Shown here: positions 24,372-32,649 of the stretch, piece after piece
How the letters are laid out: each line of letters starts with the position of its first letter
Numbering within the stretch: position 1 is the first letter of the stretch
Source of the DNA: RGIG7213 sp045540335
Lineage (GTDB): Bacteria; Bacillota; Clostridia; Oscillospirales; CAG-272
NCBI GenBank assembly: GCA_045540335.1
Contig: JAZQHC010000038.1
Coordinates: 1 to 45,391 of the forward strand
DNA: 45,391 bases
Reading direction: 5' to 3'
Notes under the pieces: generated by a model
The model's database searches: none
What the model was told of the DNA's origin: nothing
The model's input: the letters and a program-made list of their open reading frames with translations, nothing else
Translations under genes and position numbers: made by a program

Positions 24372-24818
24372 ATGAGTAAAAAAGTTTTGGCACTTGCTTG
24401 CGATCACGGCGGCTACGAATTAAAAAAAGCCGCAAAGCAACATCTTATATCAAAAGGCATCGAGGTTATTGATTTTGGCTGCAACGGCGAAAGCGTTAAC
24501 TATCCCGACTATGCAGTTAAGCTGTGCAAAAGCATTCAATCAGGTGAATGCTACAGAGGAATTCTTTTCTGCGGAACAGGTATAGGAATGAGCATGGCAG
24601 CAAACAAACACAAGGGCATCCGTGCTGCCGTATGTTCTGACACGTTTTCTGCAAGAATGACAAGAATGCACAACGATGCAAACGTGCTTTGCCTTGGTGG
24701 AAGAGTAGTTGGTGCAGGTCTTGCACTTGACATGATAGATCTTTTTATTAACACAGAATTTGAAGGCGGCAGACACCAAACGCGCGTTGATATGTTGGCC
24801 GACATAGAAAATGACTGA
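24372..24818 (+). CDS. rpiB: Ribose-5-phosphate isomerase B
   Basis: Interconverts ribose 5-phosphate and ribulose 5-phosphate. The 148-residue protein starts MSKKVLALACDHGGYELK with the DHGG phosphate site, and carries FDYPDYA-type segment NYPDYAVKL, the catalytic Cys in GILFCGTGIGMSMAANK and the NDANVLCLGGR block. I place the start at 24372 because TTAGGAGAAAAGAA precedes it; an earlier in-frame ATG at 24345 has no such site. The gene overlaps ruvX by 8 bp. Confidence 0.96.
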   Translation: MSKKVLALACDHGGYELKKAAKQHLISKGIEVIDFGCNGESVNYPDYAVKLCKSIQSGECYRGILFCGTGIGMSMAANKHKGIRAAVCSDTFSARMTRMHNDANVLCLGGRVVGAGLALDMIDLFINTEFEGGRHQTRVDMLADIEND

Positions 24819-25242
24819 TAGAATATTAGGCGTAGATCTCGGCGACAAGCGCACCGGCATTGCTGTAAGCGACGAAACGGGTATGCTTGCCGTAGGCGTT
24901 TGCCTTATAAAAGAAGACTATATCGTTTATATAGCTGATGAAACCGCAAAAAAAGCCGCTGAATACGACGTATGCCGAATAGTTGTCGGCAATCCCGTAA
25001 ACATGAACGGAACGTACGGCCCGAGAAGCGAAAAGGCGCGCCAATTCGCAACTCTTTTAGAAGAAAAGACTTCCCTTCCCGTTGTTCTTTTTGACGAACG
25101 GCTTACAACGGTTTCTGCGCATCAATACATGAATATGACAAATACAAGGGGAAAAAAGCGGAAAGAAACGATAGACGTTCTTTCCGCACAGATAATTCTT
25201 CAAAATTATTTGGATTATTTAAAAAATAAAGCAAAAGATTAG
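24811..25242 (+). CDS. ruvX: YqgF/RuvX family putative Holliday junction resolvase
   Basis: RNase H-fold nuclease (YqgF/RuvX) implicated in pre-16S rRNA processing and Holliday junction resolution. The 143-residue protein has ILGVDLGDKRTGIAVSD with the first catalytic Asp, IVVGNPVNMNGT, and FDERLTTVSAHQ followed by KKRKETIDVLSAQIILQNYL with the last Asp. It overlaps rpiB by 8 bp and ends four bases inside the convergent GNAT gene. It closes the gene train that starts at 19524. Confidence 0.95.
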   Translation: MTDRILGVDLGDKRTGIAVSDETGMLAVGVCLIKEDYIVYIADETAKKAAEYDVCRIVVGNPVNMNGTYGPRSEKARQFATLLEEKTSLPVVLFDERLTTVSAHQYMNMTNTRGKKRKETIDVLSAQIILQNYLDYLKNKAKD

Positions 25243-25793
25243 TTTTTGCCGCTGTCTGCCGCAGGTTGTGTATTTTCACACGCAGGCGCTTGTTCAACCT
25301 TTGGGGCGGGGCTTACAACCTTAGTCATTCTGCTGTAAACGCCGGGGTGGGAATCTTCAATGATTTTCGCCCCTGCAAATTTTTCATAAAAAGGTATTGC
25401 ACTTCTTGCCGCCCAGCCTATTATGGCGTAGCCGTAGCCCAATTCGCGCATAGAATGGAAGCATTTAAGCATCAAAAGCCTTCCTATACCTTTTTTTCTG
25501 AAATCAGCATTAACACCGGTAGGTCCGAAATATCCCTTTGCCGTTGCATCGTACGCGGCAAAGCCTATAACCTGCTGATCCTTTACGGCTATATATATCG
25601 TGTGCGGATTATTGGCAAATGCCGCCTCGCACTCGCTTGCCCAGCCTTCGGTAAAAGTTTCTTTTATAAATTTGATTATTTTGTGTTTATCGGGGGAAAG
25701 AGCCTTAACAACGTAAATTCCCTGTTCTTTCAAAGAAGCTTCAAGTTCGGGACAATCCTCTACGTTATACAATTTTACAAGCATATCAGCCAT
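25239..25793 (-). CDS. GNAT-family N-acetyltransferase
   Basis: The 184-residue protein has the acetyl-CoA-binding motif A of the GNAT fold, VNADFRKKGIGRLLMLKCFHSMRELGYG, preceded by TIYIAVKDQQVIGFAAYD and followed by AIPFYEKFAGAKII. The last 25 residues are a Pro/Ala/Lys-rich tail, probably disordered. I place the start at 25793 because AAAGGA lies 11 bp upstream; the more upstream ATG at 25817 overlaps that site. The substrate is unknown. Its 3' end overlaps ruvX on the other strand by 4 bp. Confidence 0.88.
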   Translation of the reverse strand: MADMLVKLYNVEDCPELEASLKEQGIYVVKALSPDKHKIIKFIKETFTEGWASECEAAFANNPHTIYIAVKDQQVIGFAAYDATAKGYFGPTGVNADFRKKGIGRLLMLKCFHSMRELGYGYAIIGWAARSAIPFYEKFAGAKIIEDSHPGVYSRMTKVVSPAPKVEQAPACENTQPAADSGKN

Positions 25794-25883
25794 GGCAAAA
25801 AAAATCCTTTCAAACAATGTTTGGATTTATTATATCACATCAAAATATTTTTTTCAACAGTATTTTAGGAAAGAGGTTAAATT

Positions 25884-26627
25884 TTGAAAACTTTTTTCAG
25901 CATTCCGCCATCCTCTTCAAACAGTTATTTGTTACTGATAATCGGGTTTGACAAATATTATGCCAGAATGTTGGAATTAGAGGGGGAAGAGCTTGGCATA
26001 AGGTGCGTAAGGATAGATTCCTTCACCGGGCTTCATTCGATAGATTCTGCCATAGAACCGTTCGAAAGCTTTGTTGCTGCGGTAAATTTTGATATTTTAA
26101 ACGCAATACACGATTCTGACCTTTTATTGGAATTTTTGCGTTTGCGTTGTTTAAAAACAGCGTTTATCTGCACAAAAAAGGCATTCGGCGGGGCATTTTC
26201 TTTTATATCAGAAAATTCAGATAAAATGCGTGTTTTCAGAAAGCCTTTTCCTATTACGGAGCTTTTAACATTTATTTTTACAGACAGTACAGTTTTAACT
26301 TCCACGCAAGTAAAAGATAATTTCGATACGTTACAGATAAAGCTTTCAGATAATCCGCACAGTGCAAGCTATAACGGGAATATTATATATTTTACCCCAA
26401 AAGAATTTAAAACGCTTGTATTTCTTATAATGAATCAGGGAAAACCCGTTTCAAGGGATGAAATATTTTCTTCCGTTTGGAAAAAAGAAAAATCGTCTGC
26501 CAACACGGTAGATGTATATATAAGGCATTTGCGAAAAAAATTTGAAACCCTTTTTGATTTTCCGATTATAAAAACCGTACGGGAAAAGGGGTACGCCGTA
26601 AATCAAAACGTTAAATGGAATTTCTGA
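25884..26627 (+). CDS. Atypical OmpR/PhoB-type response regulator
   Basis: A 247-residue protein with a C-terminal winged-helix DNA-binding domain (about 155-245): IIYFTPKEFKTLVFLIMNQGKPVSRDEIFSSVWK, then ANTVDVYIRHLRKKFE and IKTVREKGYAVNQ, exactly the OmpR pattern. The N-terminal part resembles a receiver but the acidic pocket is absent near LLLIIGFDKYY and the phospho-Asp position is not clear (AAVNFDI); only the Lys-Pro of FRKPF is kept. Regulation by phosphorylation is therefore doubtful. No histidine kinase lies nearby. It starts at TTG with AAAGAGG seven bases upstream. Confidence 0.85.
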   Translation: MKTFFSIPPSSSNSYLLLIIGFDKYYARMLELEGEELGIRCVRIDSFTGLHSIDSAIEPFESFVAAVNFDILNAIHDSDLLLEFLRLRCLKTAFICTKKAFGGAFSFISENSDKMRVFRKPFPITELLTFIFTDSTVLTSTQVKDNFDTLQIKLSDNPHSASYNGNIIYFTPKEFKTLVFLIMNQGKPVSRDEIFSSVWKKEKSSANTVDVYIRHLRKKFETLFDFPIIKTVREKGYAVNQNVKWNF

Positions 26628-26637
26628 AATATAAAAC

Positions 26638-26659
26638 ACCGCAGAATTGATTCTGCGGT
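26638..26659. terminator. Bidirectional terminator between the response regulator and the poly-Cys gene
   Basis: Ten-bp palindrome ACCGCAGAAT/ATTCTGCGGT, with ATTTTTGTT on the plus side and TTTATATTT on the minus side, placed between two convergent genes. Confidence 0.85.
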
Positions 26660-26666
26660 ATTTTTG

Positions 26667-27506
26667 TTATCTGTTATTATTCTTGCATCCGCAAGAACGG
26701 TCTTTTTGTTGTATTCCGGGTGGTGAAAATTCATTCACGGGGAATTCCATCGCGCGGAAAACAGAGCATGGGTCATCACTTTCTATATATTCACACTCTT
26801 TTTCGGGAACGGAGTATTCCGTTGCGCTTATAAGATACTGTTCGGGGCGTTCAATTCTTGTTACGGAAAAGAATCCGATAGAAACTGCAAGTATTCTCTC
26901 GCCCGGATCTGTAAGATCACCCGATATTCTGCCGCAAACACCGCGCGGTATTTCGTTGGCAGAGCAACAGCAGCAGCAACAGTTATTCTGCCGTTCCAAA
27001 ATTCTCGTTGTTAATATTACGGGGTCTGCAAGTTCAACTACCGCAACGGGCAAGTTGCTTGATGCGCATCCTTCGGCAAGATCGGGAACGGTGCAGAAGG
27101 TATCCTCATCGGGATTGCTTCTGAATATGGATACGTTGCCTTCACTGCCAAAAAGAACAACCTTTTTATCGCATACCGCAATACCTTCTATAATCTGACG
27201 GTTAGACATACATACGCAGCATTCAAACGTCATTCTTACGTAAATACGTATATCAACCTGATAAAATCCCCTATTAAAGGGAACTGGGTTTACGTTTATA
27301 TTGGTAGCGGCGATGGTTGCAGAACACGTACGAACGTTATTCGAATGCTCTACAACGTCACGGCCGTAATCAGTCAAAAAAACTGCAACGTCTTCAAAGC
27401 AGTCCTTGTCGCGGCAACTGTCAAGTATTCTGTATGTGTCGATATAAGCCAAATCACGGGAAGATCCTATCCCGCCCGTGCAGCAATTATTTCTGTTATC
27501 TGACAT
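26667..27506 (-). CDS. Hypothetical Cys-rich protein with a six-Cys run
   Basis: I do not recognise a named family. The 279-residue protein has no signal peptide or membrane segment. It holds many cysteines, arranged as CC near the N-terminus, ECCVC near residue 96, a run of six (NNCCCCCCSAN, about 178-183), and SCGC near the C-terminus. The middle has regular beta-like segments (FYQVDIRIYVRMTFE, ILAVSIGFFSVTRIE). Such composition recalls spore coat and crust proteins of Firmicutes, but this is a guess. It starts after GAAAGGACG. It probably has its own transcript, ended by the 26638 hairpin. Confidence 0.75.
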   Translation of the reverse strand: MSDNRNNCCTGGIGSSRDLAYIDTYRILDSCRDKDCFEDVAVFLTDYGRDVVEHSNNVRTCSATIAATNINVNPVPFNRGFYQVDIRIYVRMTFECCVCMSNRQIIEGIAVCDKKVVLFGSEGNVSIFRSNPDEDTFCTVPDLAEGCASSNLPVAVVELADPVILTTRILERQNNCCCCCCSANEIPRGVCGRISGDLTDPGERILAVSIGFFSVTRIERPEQYLISATEYSVPEKECEYIESDDPCSVFRAMEFPVNEFSPPGIQQKDRSCGCKNNNR

Positions 27507-27605
27507 AGGGTTTTCGTCCTTTCACGTTATTTAGTTGAGACGGGATAAACTACCCCACTCACTACATGATATGACTTGCCCGACAGATTGACACAAAATA
27601 ATTCT

Positions 27606-29273
27606 TTATTTTCTCGCCCTGCTTATAATTGCGTACAATGCAAACGCCAATGCAAATACACCGCAAGCGCCTGCTACAATAAATAATGCTGTATTATTAT
27701 CTGAACCGCCATCTTCGTTAGCTTCATATTCAACAGTAAAAGATGCGGCATCTAACTTGTAGTTTCTGTTAGATGAAACTATATTTTCAAACAAAAGAAC
27801 AACTTTTTTGCCGTCGTTTTCTACCTTCGAATTTATATCATACGCCAAAAAAACTTCATCGTTTTCAAGAACGCCTACGGCCTTTATCTTTTCGGAAGCC
27901 CCATACGTTCCGTCTGAATACGGTATCGGGGATATACCGTCACCGTTGACGCTTATTACCATCGGAGAAACTGATATATTAACGGTTGAAATAAGCGGTG
28001 AGGTATGCCCTTGGCTTTCATAATAAAGAACTAATCTTTCGGTATTTACCTGTACGGCACGAGGTGCAATATTTAACGTATTTTTTCCGTTTTTAATATC
28101 AAATTTTCCGATAAGATCGTTTTCGCACACGCGGTTTTTATAAATGTAAAGCTGCATTAAAGAATCACTTGGTTGTGAATCAACGTTTACGTCAAACGTA
28201 AAGCTTTCGCCGTATCGGCATGATATCGGCTGTACGGAAAATGACACCTCGCAGCTTTCGCGTTCTTCATATTCATAGGCATTTGCGGTTATTTGCGGTG
28301 TAGAAAACGGAACGTTATAATATTTTTCCGTATTTTCCTTATGCGTTTGGGAAAATTTTGATACAACGTCACCGTAAGGTGCTTCTGTATCTGCGCCTAT
28401 CAGAAAATATTCGTAAGATTCGATGTGATCGCCGTTTTCATTTTCAAAATTATCCCACGTTGGATCGACCGCATACCACTTTTCATCAAGCATTACCGCA
28501 CACCACATATGTGCAGAGGTTTCTTCCTTTCCATTTGAAGTAACAACAGAATCACCGGCGATCAGCACGCATGGAACGCCTGATCTATCGCACAGTATTT
28601 TAAACGCTTTGGCAAATCCCTCGCAAACAGGGCCCTGCTCTTCATTATTTTCGCTTAAAAAAGCAGATGAAGCACACCAAGCACTTTGCGGTGCTTGATC
28701 TTCATTGCCTGATTTTACATATGAATTATACTTGTTATTTTCCAACAGATAGTTGTAAAAAAACTTCAATTTATAATATGGGGAAGTATATTTTTCCCCT
28801 TCCTGCAATATCGACGATATCTTTTTTTCTACGGCTTCTATATCTTCTTTTACTTCTTCTTTATTGGTATATTCATTCGTAAAATACGACTTTGATTTAT
28901 CCTTTTTTTCGAAAACGCCTTTTACAACTGTATTTTTTCCGTTTTCGTTTTCAGAAGTGCTGAAAGAAAAATAAAAATCATCAAACGAAACCCAAAATAT
29001 CTGCGGTGTATCAAGCTTGAATGCAGAAATAGCATTTTGCACTTCGCCTTCTACATTTTCTGCCGAAGTATTATCAGGAAAAACCACAACTACCTCTTTA
29101 TTGCCGCTTTTCATTTTTTCTGTACTGTCGGCAAGTGACTCGTATATGTACTTTGCAGTTTTTGAAAGACCGTCTTTATATTCAGTTTTAAAATCTGTTG
29201 ATGCAGAAGAATACATCTGCATAGACAAACACATAACAATTGAAGATAATATACATAAAAAACGCTTTATCAT
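27606..29273 (-). CDS. Exported, membrane-anchored transglutaminase-like protein
   Basis: The 555-residue protein has a signal peptide (residues 1-24) and a C-terminal transmembrane helix (about 527-548) followed by RARK, so it is anchored facing outwards. A transglutaminase-core domain lies at about 165-275: catalytic Cys217 in GPVCEGFAKAF, His255 in SAHMWCAVML and Asp270 in WYAVDPTWD. Residues 290-525 look like beta-sandwich domains. The domain often works as a peptidase or crosslinker at the cell surface; the substrate is unknown. The start overlaps the end of the SDR gene by 4 bp (ATGA), so they share a transcript. Confidence 0.88.
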   Translation of the reverse strand: MIKRFLCILSSIVMCLSMQMYSSASTDFKTEYKDGLSKTAKYIYESLADSTEKMKSGNKEVVVVFPDNTSAENVEGEVQNAISAFKLDTPQIFWVSFDDFYFSFSTSENENGKNTVVKGVFEKKDKSKSYFTNEYTNKEEVKEDIEAVEKKISSILQEGEKYTSPYYKLKFFYNYLLENNKYNSYVKSGNEDQAPQSAWCASSAFLSENNEEQGPVCEGFAKAFKILCDRSGVPCVLIAGDSVVTSNGKEETSAHMWCAVMLDEKWYAVDPTWDNFENENGDHIESYEYFLIGADTEAPYGDVVSKFSQTHKENTEKYYNVPFSTPQITANAYEYEERESCEVSFSVQPISCRYGESFTFDVNVDSQPSDSLMQLYIYKNRVCENDLIGKFDIKNGKNTLNIAPRAVQVNTERLVLYYESQGHTSPLISTVNISVSPMVISVNGDGISPIPYSDGTYGASEKIKAVGVLENDEVFLAYDINSKVENDGKKVVLLFENIVSSNRNYKLDAASFTVEYEANEDGGSDNNTALFIVAGACGVFALAFALYAIISRARK

Positions 29274-30031
29274 TTTTTTAATTTAGCCTCCTGAAATCTG
29301 TATTGTACCTCTAATATTATGGCTTCCGGTACTGCTTTTGCCAATTTGCGCAATACTTTCATAGAAAAAGCAGGAACTGTAACGGATTTTTTTGAAAAAA
29401 TTGCTTTTATTGCTTCTTCTGCGCATTTTTCCGCACTTATTCCCTTTGCGGGCTTTACTGCACCTGCCGTGCTGATAAACGGTGTATTTACCGCCCCGGG
29501 GCATAAAAGTAAAACGCGTATCGGCTTTTTTCTTTTTTTAAGCTCGTAATCTACCGCGCGGCTATACGCATACACATACGCTTTCGTTGCGGCATACGTT
29601 GCCATAAGCGGTTCGGGGGTAAATGCTGCGGCTGAACATACGTTAAGTATTACACCGTGCTTCATATTACAAGCAAGAAACTTTGTTATTAACTGCAAGG
29701 CAACGATGTTTAAGTTTATTGATGCTTCATCATTTTCGTCGCTTATTTCATCAAAGCTTCCTATATTGCCAACGCCGGCACTGTTTACCGCAACGGTAAT
29801 ATTTTTGTTTTTGATAAATTCAAGCAAAGAATTTCTTTCGTATTCATCGGTTAATTCGCATAAATACGGTATCATACCGTATTGGTGCTTCAATTTTTCA
29901 AGCACTTTGCCGTTTCTGCCGCAGGCGATAACACAAAAGCCCTTTTGGGATAGCTTTATAGCAATTTCTTTGCCAATTCCCGATGTTGCGCCCGTTACAA
30001 GTGCATATTTTGTATTTCTTGTAGTTTTCAT
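29270..30031 (-). CDS. SDR-family short-chain oxidoreductase
   Basis: A classical short-chain dehydrogenase/reductase of 253 residues. It has TGATSGIGKE (NAD(P)-binding, residues 14-23), CGRN after the second strand, NSAG (around 83-86), a Ser in NVCSAAAF and the active-site YAATK (Tyr and Lys near 145-149). The Arg-containing GRNG suggests NADP preference. The substrate is unknown. It overlaps the transglutaminase gene downstream by 4 bp and follows rnhA by 2 bp, so rnhA, SDR and transglutaminase seem to form one operon. Confidence 0.92.
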   Translation of the reverse strand: MKTTRNTKYALVTGATSGIGKEIAIKLSQKGFCVIACGRNGKVLEKLKHQYGMIPYLCELTDEYERNSLLEFIKNKNITVAVNSAGVGNIGSFDEISDENDEASINLNIVALQLITKFLACNMKHGVILNVCSAAAFTPEPLMATYAATKAYVYAYSRAVDYELKKRKKPIRVLLLCPGAVNTPFISTAGAVKPAKGISAEKCAEEAIKAIFSKKSVTVPAFSMKVLRKLAKAVPEAIILEVQYRFQEAKLKK

Positions 30032-30033
30032 AT

Positions 30034-30468
30034 TTATAGGCTGTCGGCGTACGAGGTTGCCATTTCATCACAAATTTCGTTATATTTATGGCCGTTATGC
30101 CCTTTTATCCATATATATTCCATTTCGTGAATATCGGAAAGAGAAATAAGCTCGTCCCACAGCTCGGGATTTAATGCAGGCTTTCCATCAGACTTTTTCC
30201 ACCCTTTTTTCTTCCAGCTTTTTGCCCAACCGAGTTTAAGCCCGTCTATCACGTATTTGGAATCGGAACAAAGTATCACTTTACACGGATATTTTAAAAG
30301 CTTCAATGCTTCGATAACGGCAGTAAGCTCCATCCTGTTATTAGTTGTTTCTTTTTCGCCGCCGCTTATTCGTTTTTCCACCTCGCCATATACCAAAACA
30401 GCGCCCCAGCCGCCCTTACCCGGGTTGCCTCTGCACGCACCGTCGGTATATATGTTTACAGTTTTCAT
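30034..30468 (-). CDS. rnhA: Ribonuclease HI
   Basis: Degrades the RNA strand of RNA-DNA hybrids. The 144-residue protein has the four acidic residues of the RNase H active site: Asp in NIYTDGACRGNPG, Glu in NNRMELTAV, Asp in LCSDSKYV and Asp in NEICDEMA, and the His of WIKGHNGHKYN. It keeps the basic protrusion (SWKKKGWKKSDGKP) of bacterial RNase HI. It is the first gene of the group with the SDR and transglutaminase genes. Confidence 0.96.
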   Translation of the reverse strand: MKTVNIYTDGACRGNPGKGGWGAVLVYGEVEKRISGGEKETTNNRMELTAVIEALKLLKYPCKVILCSDSKYVIDGLKLGWAKSWKKKGWKKSDGKPALNPELWDELISLSDIHEMEYIWIKGHNGHKYNEICDEMATSYADSL

Positions 30469-30492
30469 GTAGCTTCACATCCTAATCAAAGC

Positions 30493-30516
30493 GCGGTTAT
30501 CTTTAAAGATAACCGC
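30493..30516. terminator. Palindromic terminator between rnhA and the DtxR-like gene
   Basis: Twelve-bp perfect palindrome GCGGTTATCTTT with its complement. ACATTTTTTATTTT follows on the plus strand; the minus side has GCTTTGATT. It lies just past the stop of the regulator gene on the minus strand. Confidence 0.65.
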
Positions 30517-30523
30517 ACATTTT

Positions 30524-30889
30524 TTATTTTTTCTTAATAACCATTTTAATACATTCAAGCGTTTCGTCGCTTATATCGTGCTCTATCTTGCAGGCATCTG
30601 CAGAGGCGGTTTCGGCACTTACGCCTATACTTTGCAAAAACTCTGTAAGAACACCGTGCCTTTCGTATATTTTTTTGGCAAGCGATTCGCCCGCATTTGT
30701 CAACGTTATAAAACCGTCTTCATCTATGCAGATATAACCGCTTTCGCGTAACAAATTAACTGCACGGCTGATGCTGGGTTTAGAATATCCCGTATAATTA
30801 ACTATATCGATAGAACGCAAGCTTCCCTGCTTTTCACGCAGGATAAGTATGCTTTCAAGATACATTTCGCCTGATTCGTGTATTCCCAC
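30524..30889 (-). CDS. DtxR/MntR-family metal-dependent transcriptional regulator
   Basis: Short (121 residues) iron- or manganese-dependent repressor. The winged helix is MYLESILILREKQGSLRSIDIVNYTGYSKPSISRAVNLLRESGYI, followed by DEDGFITLTNAG. The dimerisation domain keeps ACKIEHDIS, where Glu-His matches the metal-binding pair of MntR, and HESGEMYLE supplies the N-terminal acidic positions. It lacks the SH3-like domain of DtxR, so it resembles MntR. It follows the suf genes by 15 bp in the same direction, and iron control of iron-sulfur assembly is therefore likely; this is inference. Confidence 0.9.
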   Translation of the reverse strand: MGIHESGEMYLESILILREKQGSLRSIDIVNYTGYSKPSISRAVNLLRESGYICIDEDGFITLTNAGESLAKKIYERHGVLTEFLQSIGVSAETASADACKIEHDISDETLECIKMVIKKK

Positions 30890-30904
30890 TTTTTACCTCT
30901 TTTA

Positions 30905-31822
30905 TCAGCTTAAAAAGCCTTCTATTATCGTTTGCTGTGCTTCTTCTTCAGTCATACCAAGGGTTCGAAGCTTCAATATCTGTTCCCCTGCGATTTTGCC
31001 TATTGCAGCTTCGTGGATAAGCGAGGCATCACCGTTTCTTGCGCACAGCTCGGGTGTGGCATCAACAATACCGTTTTCAGATATTATCGCATCACATTCG
31101 GTATGGCCCGTACACGGCGCGTTTCCTATAATAACCGAACGGTAGCTTTGGTAAGAATCATCCTTTGCAACAGAACGGGAAATTATATCCACGCCGCTTC
31201 CTTCGCCGTTCATTTCAACCTTAAAATCGGTTTTGGCCTTTTGCTTTTGATTCGTAAGAAGCCTTTCCCTTACGAAAAGCTTTGCACCCTTTTGTAATAC
31301 GGCTGTGGTTAATCTATCAGAAAGATCAACCCCGCCTATCTGCGCCGTATCCATTTCCATAAATGAATCTTCATCCATAATAATTTCGGTTACAGGGTCT
31401 ATGCTGCGTATGCCTGCACCCTTTCCCGTACCGATATGTTTTTCTATATATTTAACCCTGCTGCCCTTGCCAAGAATAAATCTGTGTATTCCGTTGTGGC
31501 GCGCAGGCTCGCCCGTTTCGGTATGAACACCGCACCCTGCAACGATCGTAATATCAGCGTTTTCGCCAACGAAGAAATCGTTATATACAAGATCGTCAAT
31601 ATTGCCGTGTGTAACGCAAGCGGGGATAGAAACAGTTTCGCCCACAGTACCGGGGCGCACCTTTATTACAAGACCGGGATTATCATCCTTGTTTTCTATT
31701 ATTATATTTTCGCTGCTTTGCCTGCCTGCACAAGTGCCGTCAACACGAATGTTGAATGCGCCCTTATATTCACCGTTGAAATCTGATATTTGGGAAAGCA
31801 GTTCTTTCGTTATATCGTTCAT
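30905..31822 (-). CDS. sufB: SufB/SufD-family Fe-S cluster scaffold protein (SmsB-like)
   Basis: The 305-residue protein is the beta-helix core of the SufB/SufD family: DNPGLVIKVRPGTVGETVSIPAC, the mid-section with SVAKDDSYQSYRSVIIGNAPCTGHTECDAII, and the family end ASLIHEAAIGKIAGEQILKLRTLGMTEEEA. It is much shorter than E. coli SufB (495), lacking the N-terminal part. It pairs with SufC to build clusters. I start it at 31822 because CAGGAGG precedes it, and that ATG overlaps the sufC stop by 4 bp. SufB versus SufD cannot be told. The two-gene set matches the minimal SMS (SmsC-SmsB) type. Confidence 0.92.
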   Translation of the reverse strand: MNDITKELLSQISDFNGEYKGAFNIRVDGTCAGRQSSENIIIENKDDNPGLVIKVRPGTVGETVSIPACVTHGNIDDLVYNDFFVGENADITIVAGCGVHTETGEPARHNGIHRFILGKGSRVKYIEKHIGTGKGAGIRSIDPVTEIIMDEDSFMEMDTAQIGGVDLSDRLTTAVLQKGAKLFVRERLLTNQKQKAKTDFKVEMNGEGSGVDIISRSVAKDDSYQSYRSVIIGNAPCTGHTECDAIISENGIVDATPELCARNGDASLIHEAAIGKIAGEQILKLRTLGMTEEEAQQTIIEGFLS

Positions 31823-32547
31823 TGAAACAATTCCTCCTGCTTTTTGCAAGGTAATACAGCGTTTTTACTGCCGAATAAAGAATCTTCCATCTCTTCCGGT
31901 GTGCCTGTTTGTGTAACCTTTCCGGATGCAACCACAACGATGCTGTCAGCAATACGCAATATTTTTTCCTGGTGTGATATGATTATCAACGTTCCCTTAA
32001 GATTTCGGCGTATCTGTTCAAAGGTTTTGATAAGGTTGGTAAAGCTCCAAAGGTCGATGCCGGCCTCAGGCTCATCAAAAATGGATAACTTTTTATGGCG
32101 CGCAAGAACGGTTGCAATTTCTATACGCTTTATCTCACCGCCTGAAAGCGTTGCATTTACTTCCCTTTCGGTATATTCCCTCGCGCATAAGCCAACGCGG
32201 CTCAATACGTCGCATATTGCACTTTCCGACATTTTTCCGCCGTGCGACAATTCAATAAGGCGGCGTACGGTTATCCCTTTAAAGCGTACGGGCTGTTGAA
32301 AAGCAAAGCTAACGCCGAGATTTGCCCTTTCTGTAACGTCAAGATCGGTAATATCCTGCCCATCAAGATATATTCTGCCTGAAGATGGCTTTTCAATTCC
32401 CGCTATTATTTTTGCAAGCGTGGTTTTACCGCCGCCGTTAGGGCCTGTAATAACAGTTAACCCATTATCGGGCACGGTAAGAGAAAGATCACTTAATATC
32501 GGAATACCGTTTGGTGTATTCCACGAGATATTTTCAAGTTTTAACAT
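31819..32547 (-). CDS. sufC: SufC-type Fe-S assembly ATPase (SmsC-like)
   Basis: ABC ATPase of Fe-S cluster assembly, 242 residues. Walker A GPNGGGKTTLAKIIAG, signature LSGGEIKRIEIA, Walker B SIFDEPEAGIDL (the Glu-Ala-Gly-Ile-Asp variant is the SufC signature rather than that of transporters) and HQEKIL. I place the start at 32547 (MLKLENISW), preceded by AAAGGAAG. It partners the adjoining SufB/D-like protein. No sufS or sufU is present, so the sulfur source must be encoded elsewhere. Confidence 0.95.
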   Translation of the reverse strand: MLKLENISWNTPNGIPILSDLSLTVPDNGLTVITGPNGGGKTTLAKIIAGIEKPSSGRIYLDGQDITDLDVTERANLGVSFAFQQPVRFKGITVRRLIELSHGGKMSESAICDVLSRVGLCAREYTEREVNATLSGGEIKRIEIATVLARHKKLSIFDEPEAGIDLWSFTNLIKTFEQIRRNLKGTLIIISHQEKILRIADSIVVVASGKVTQTGTPEEMEDSLFGSKNAVLPCKKQEELFQ

Positions 32548-32649
32548 ATATATACTTCCTTTACGAGGATATAAGACTAATTTTCTTATTATTGTACACC
32601 ACAATTATTAACACAGTATGTCCGCACATGCTTAATGACGAAAAAAGTT

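Noticed and set aside
26933..26997. Short tandem repeat suggested by repeated GCA triplets
   Set aside because: It is the reverse complement of the six-Cys codon run of the poly-Cys gene; codons are explained by the protein.
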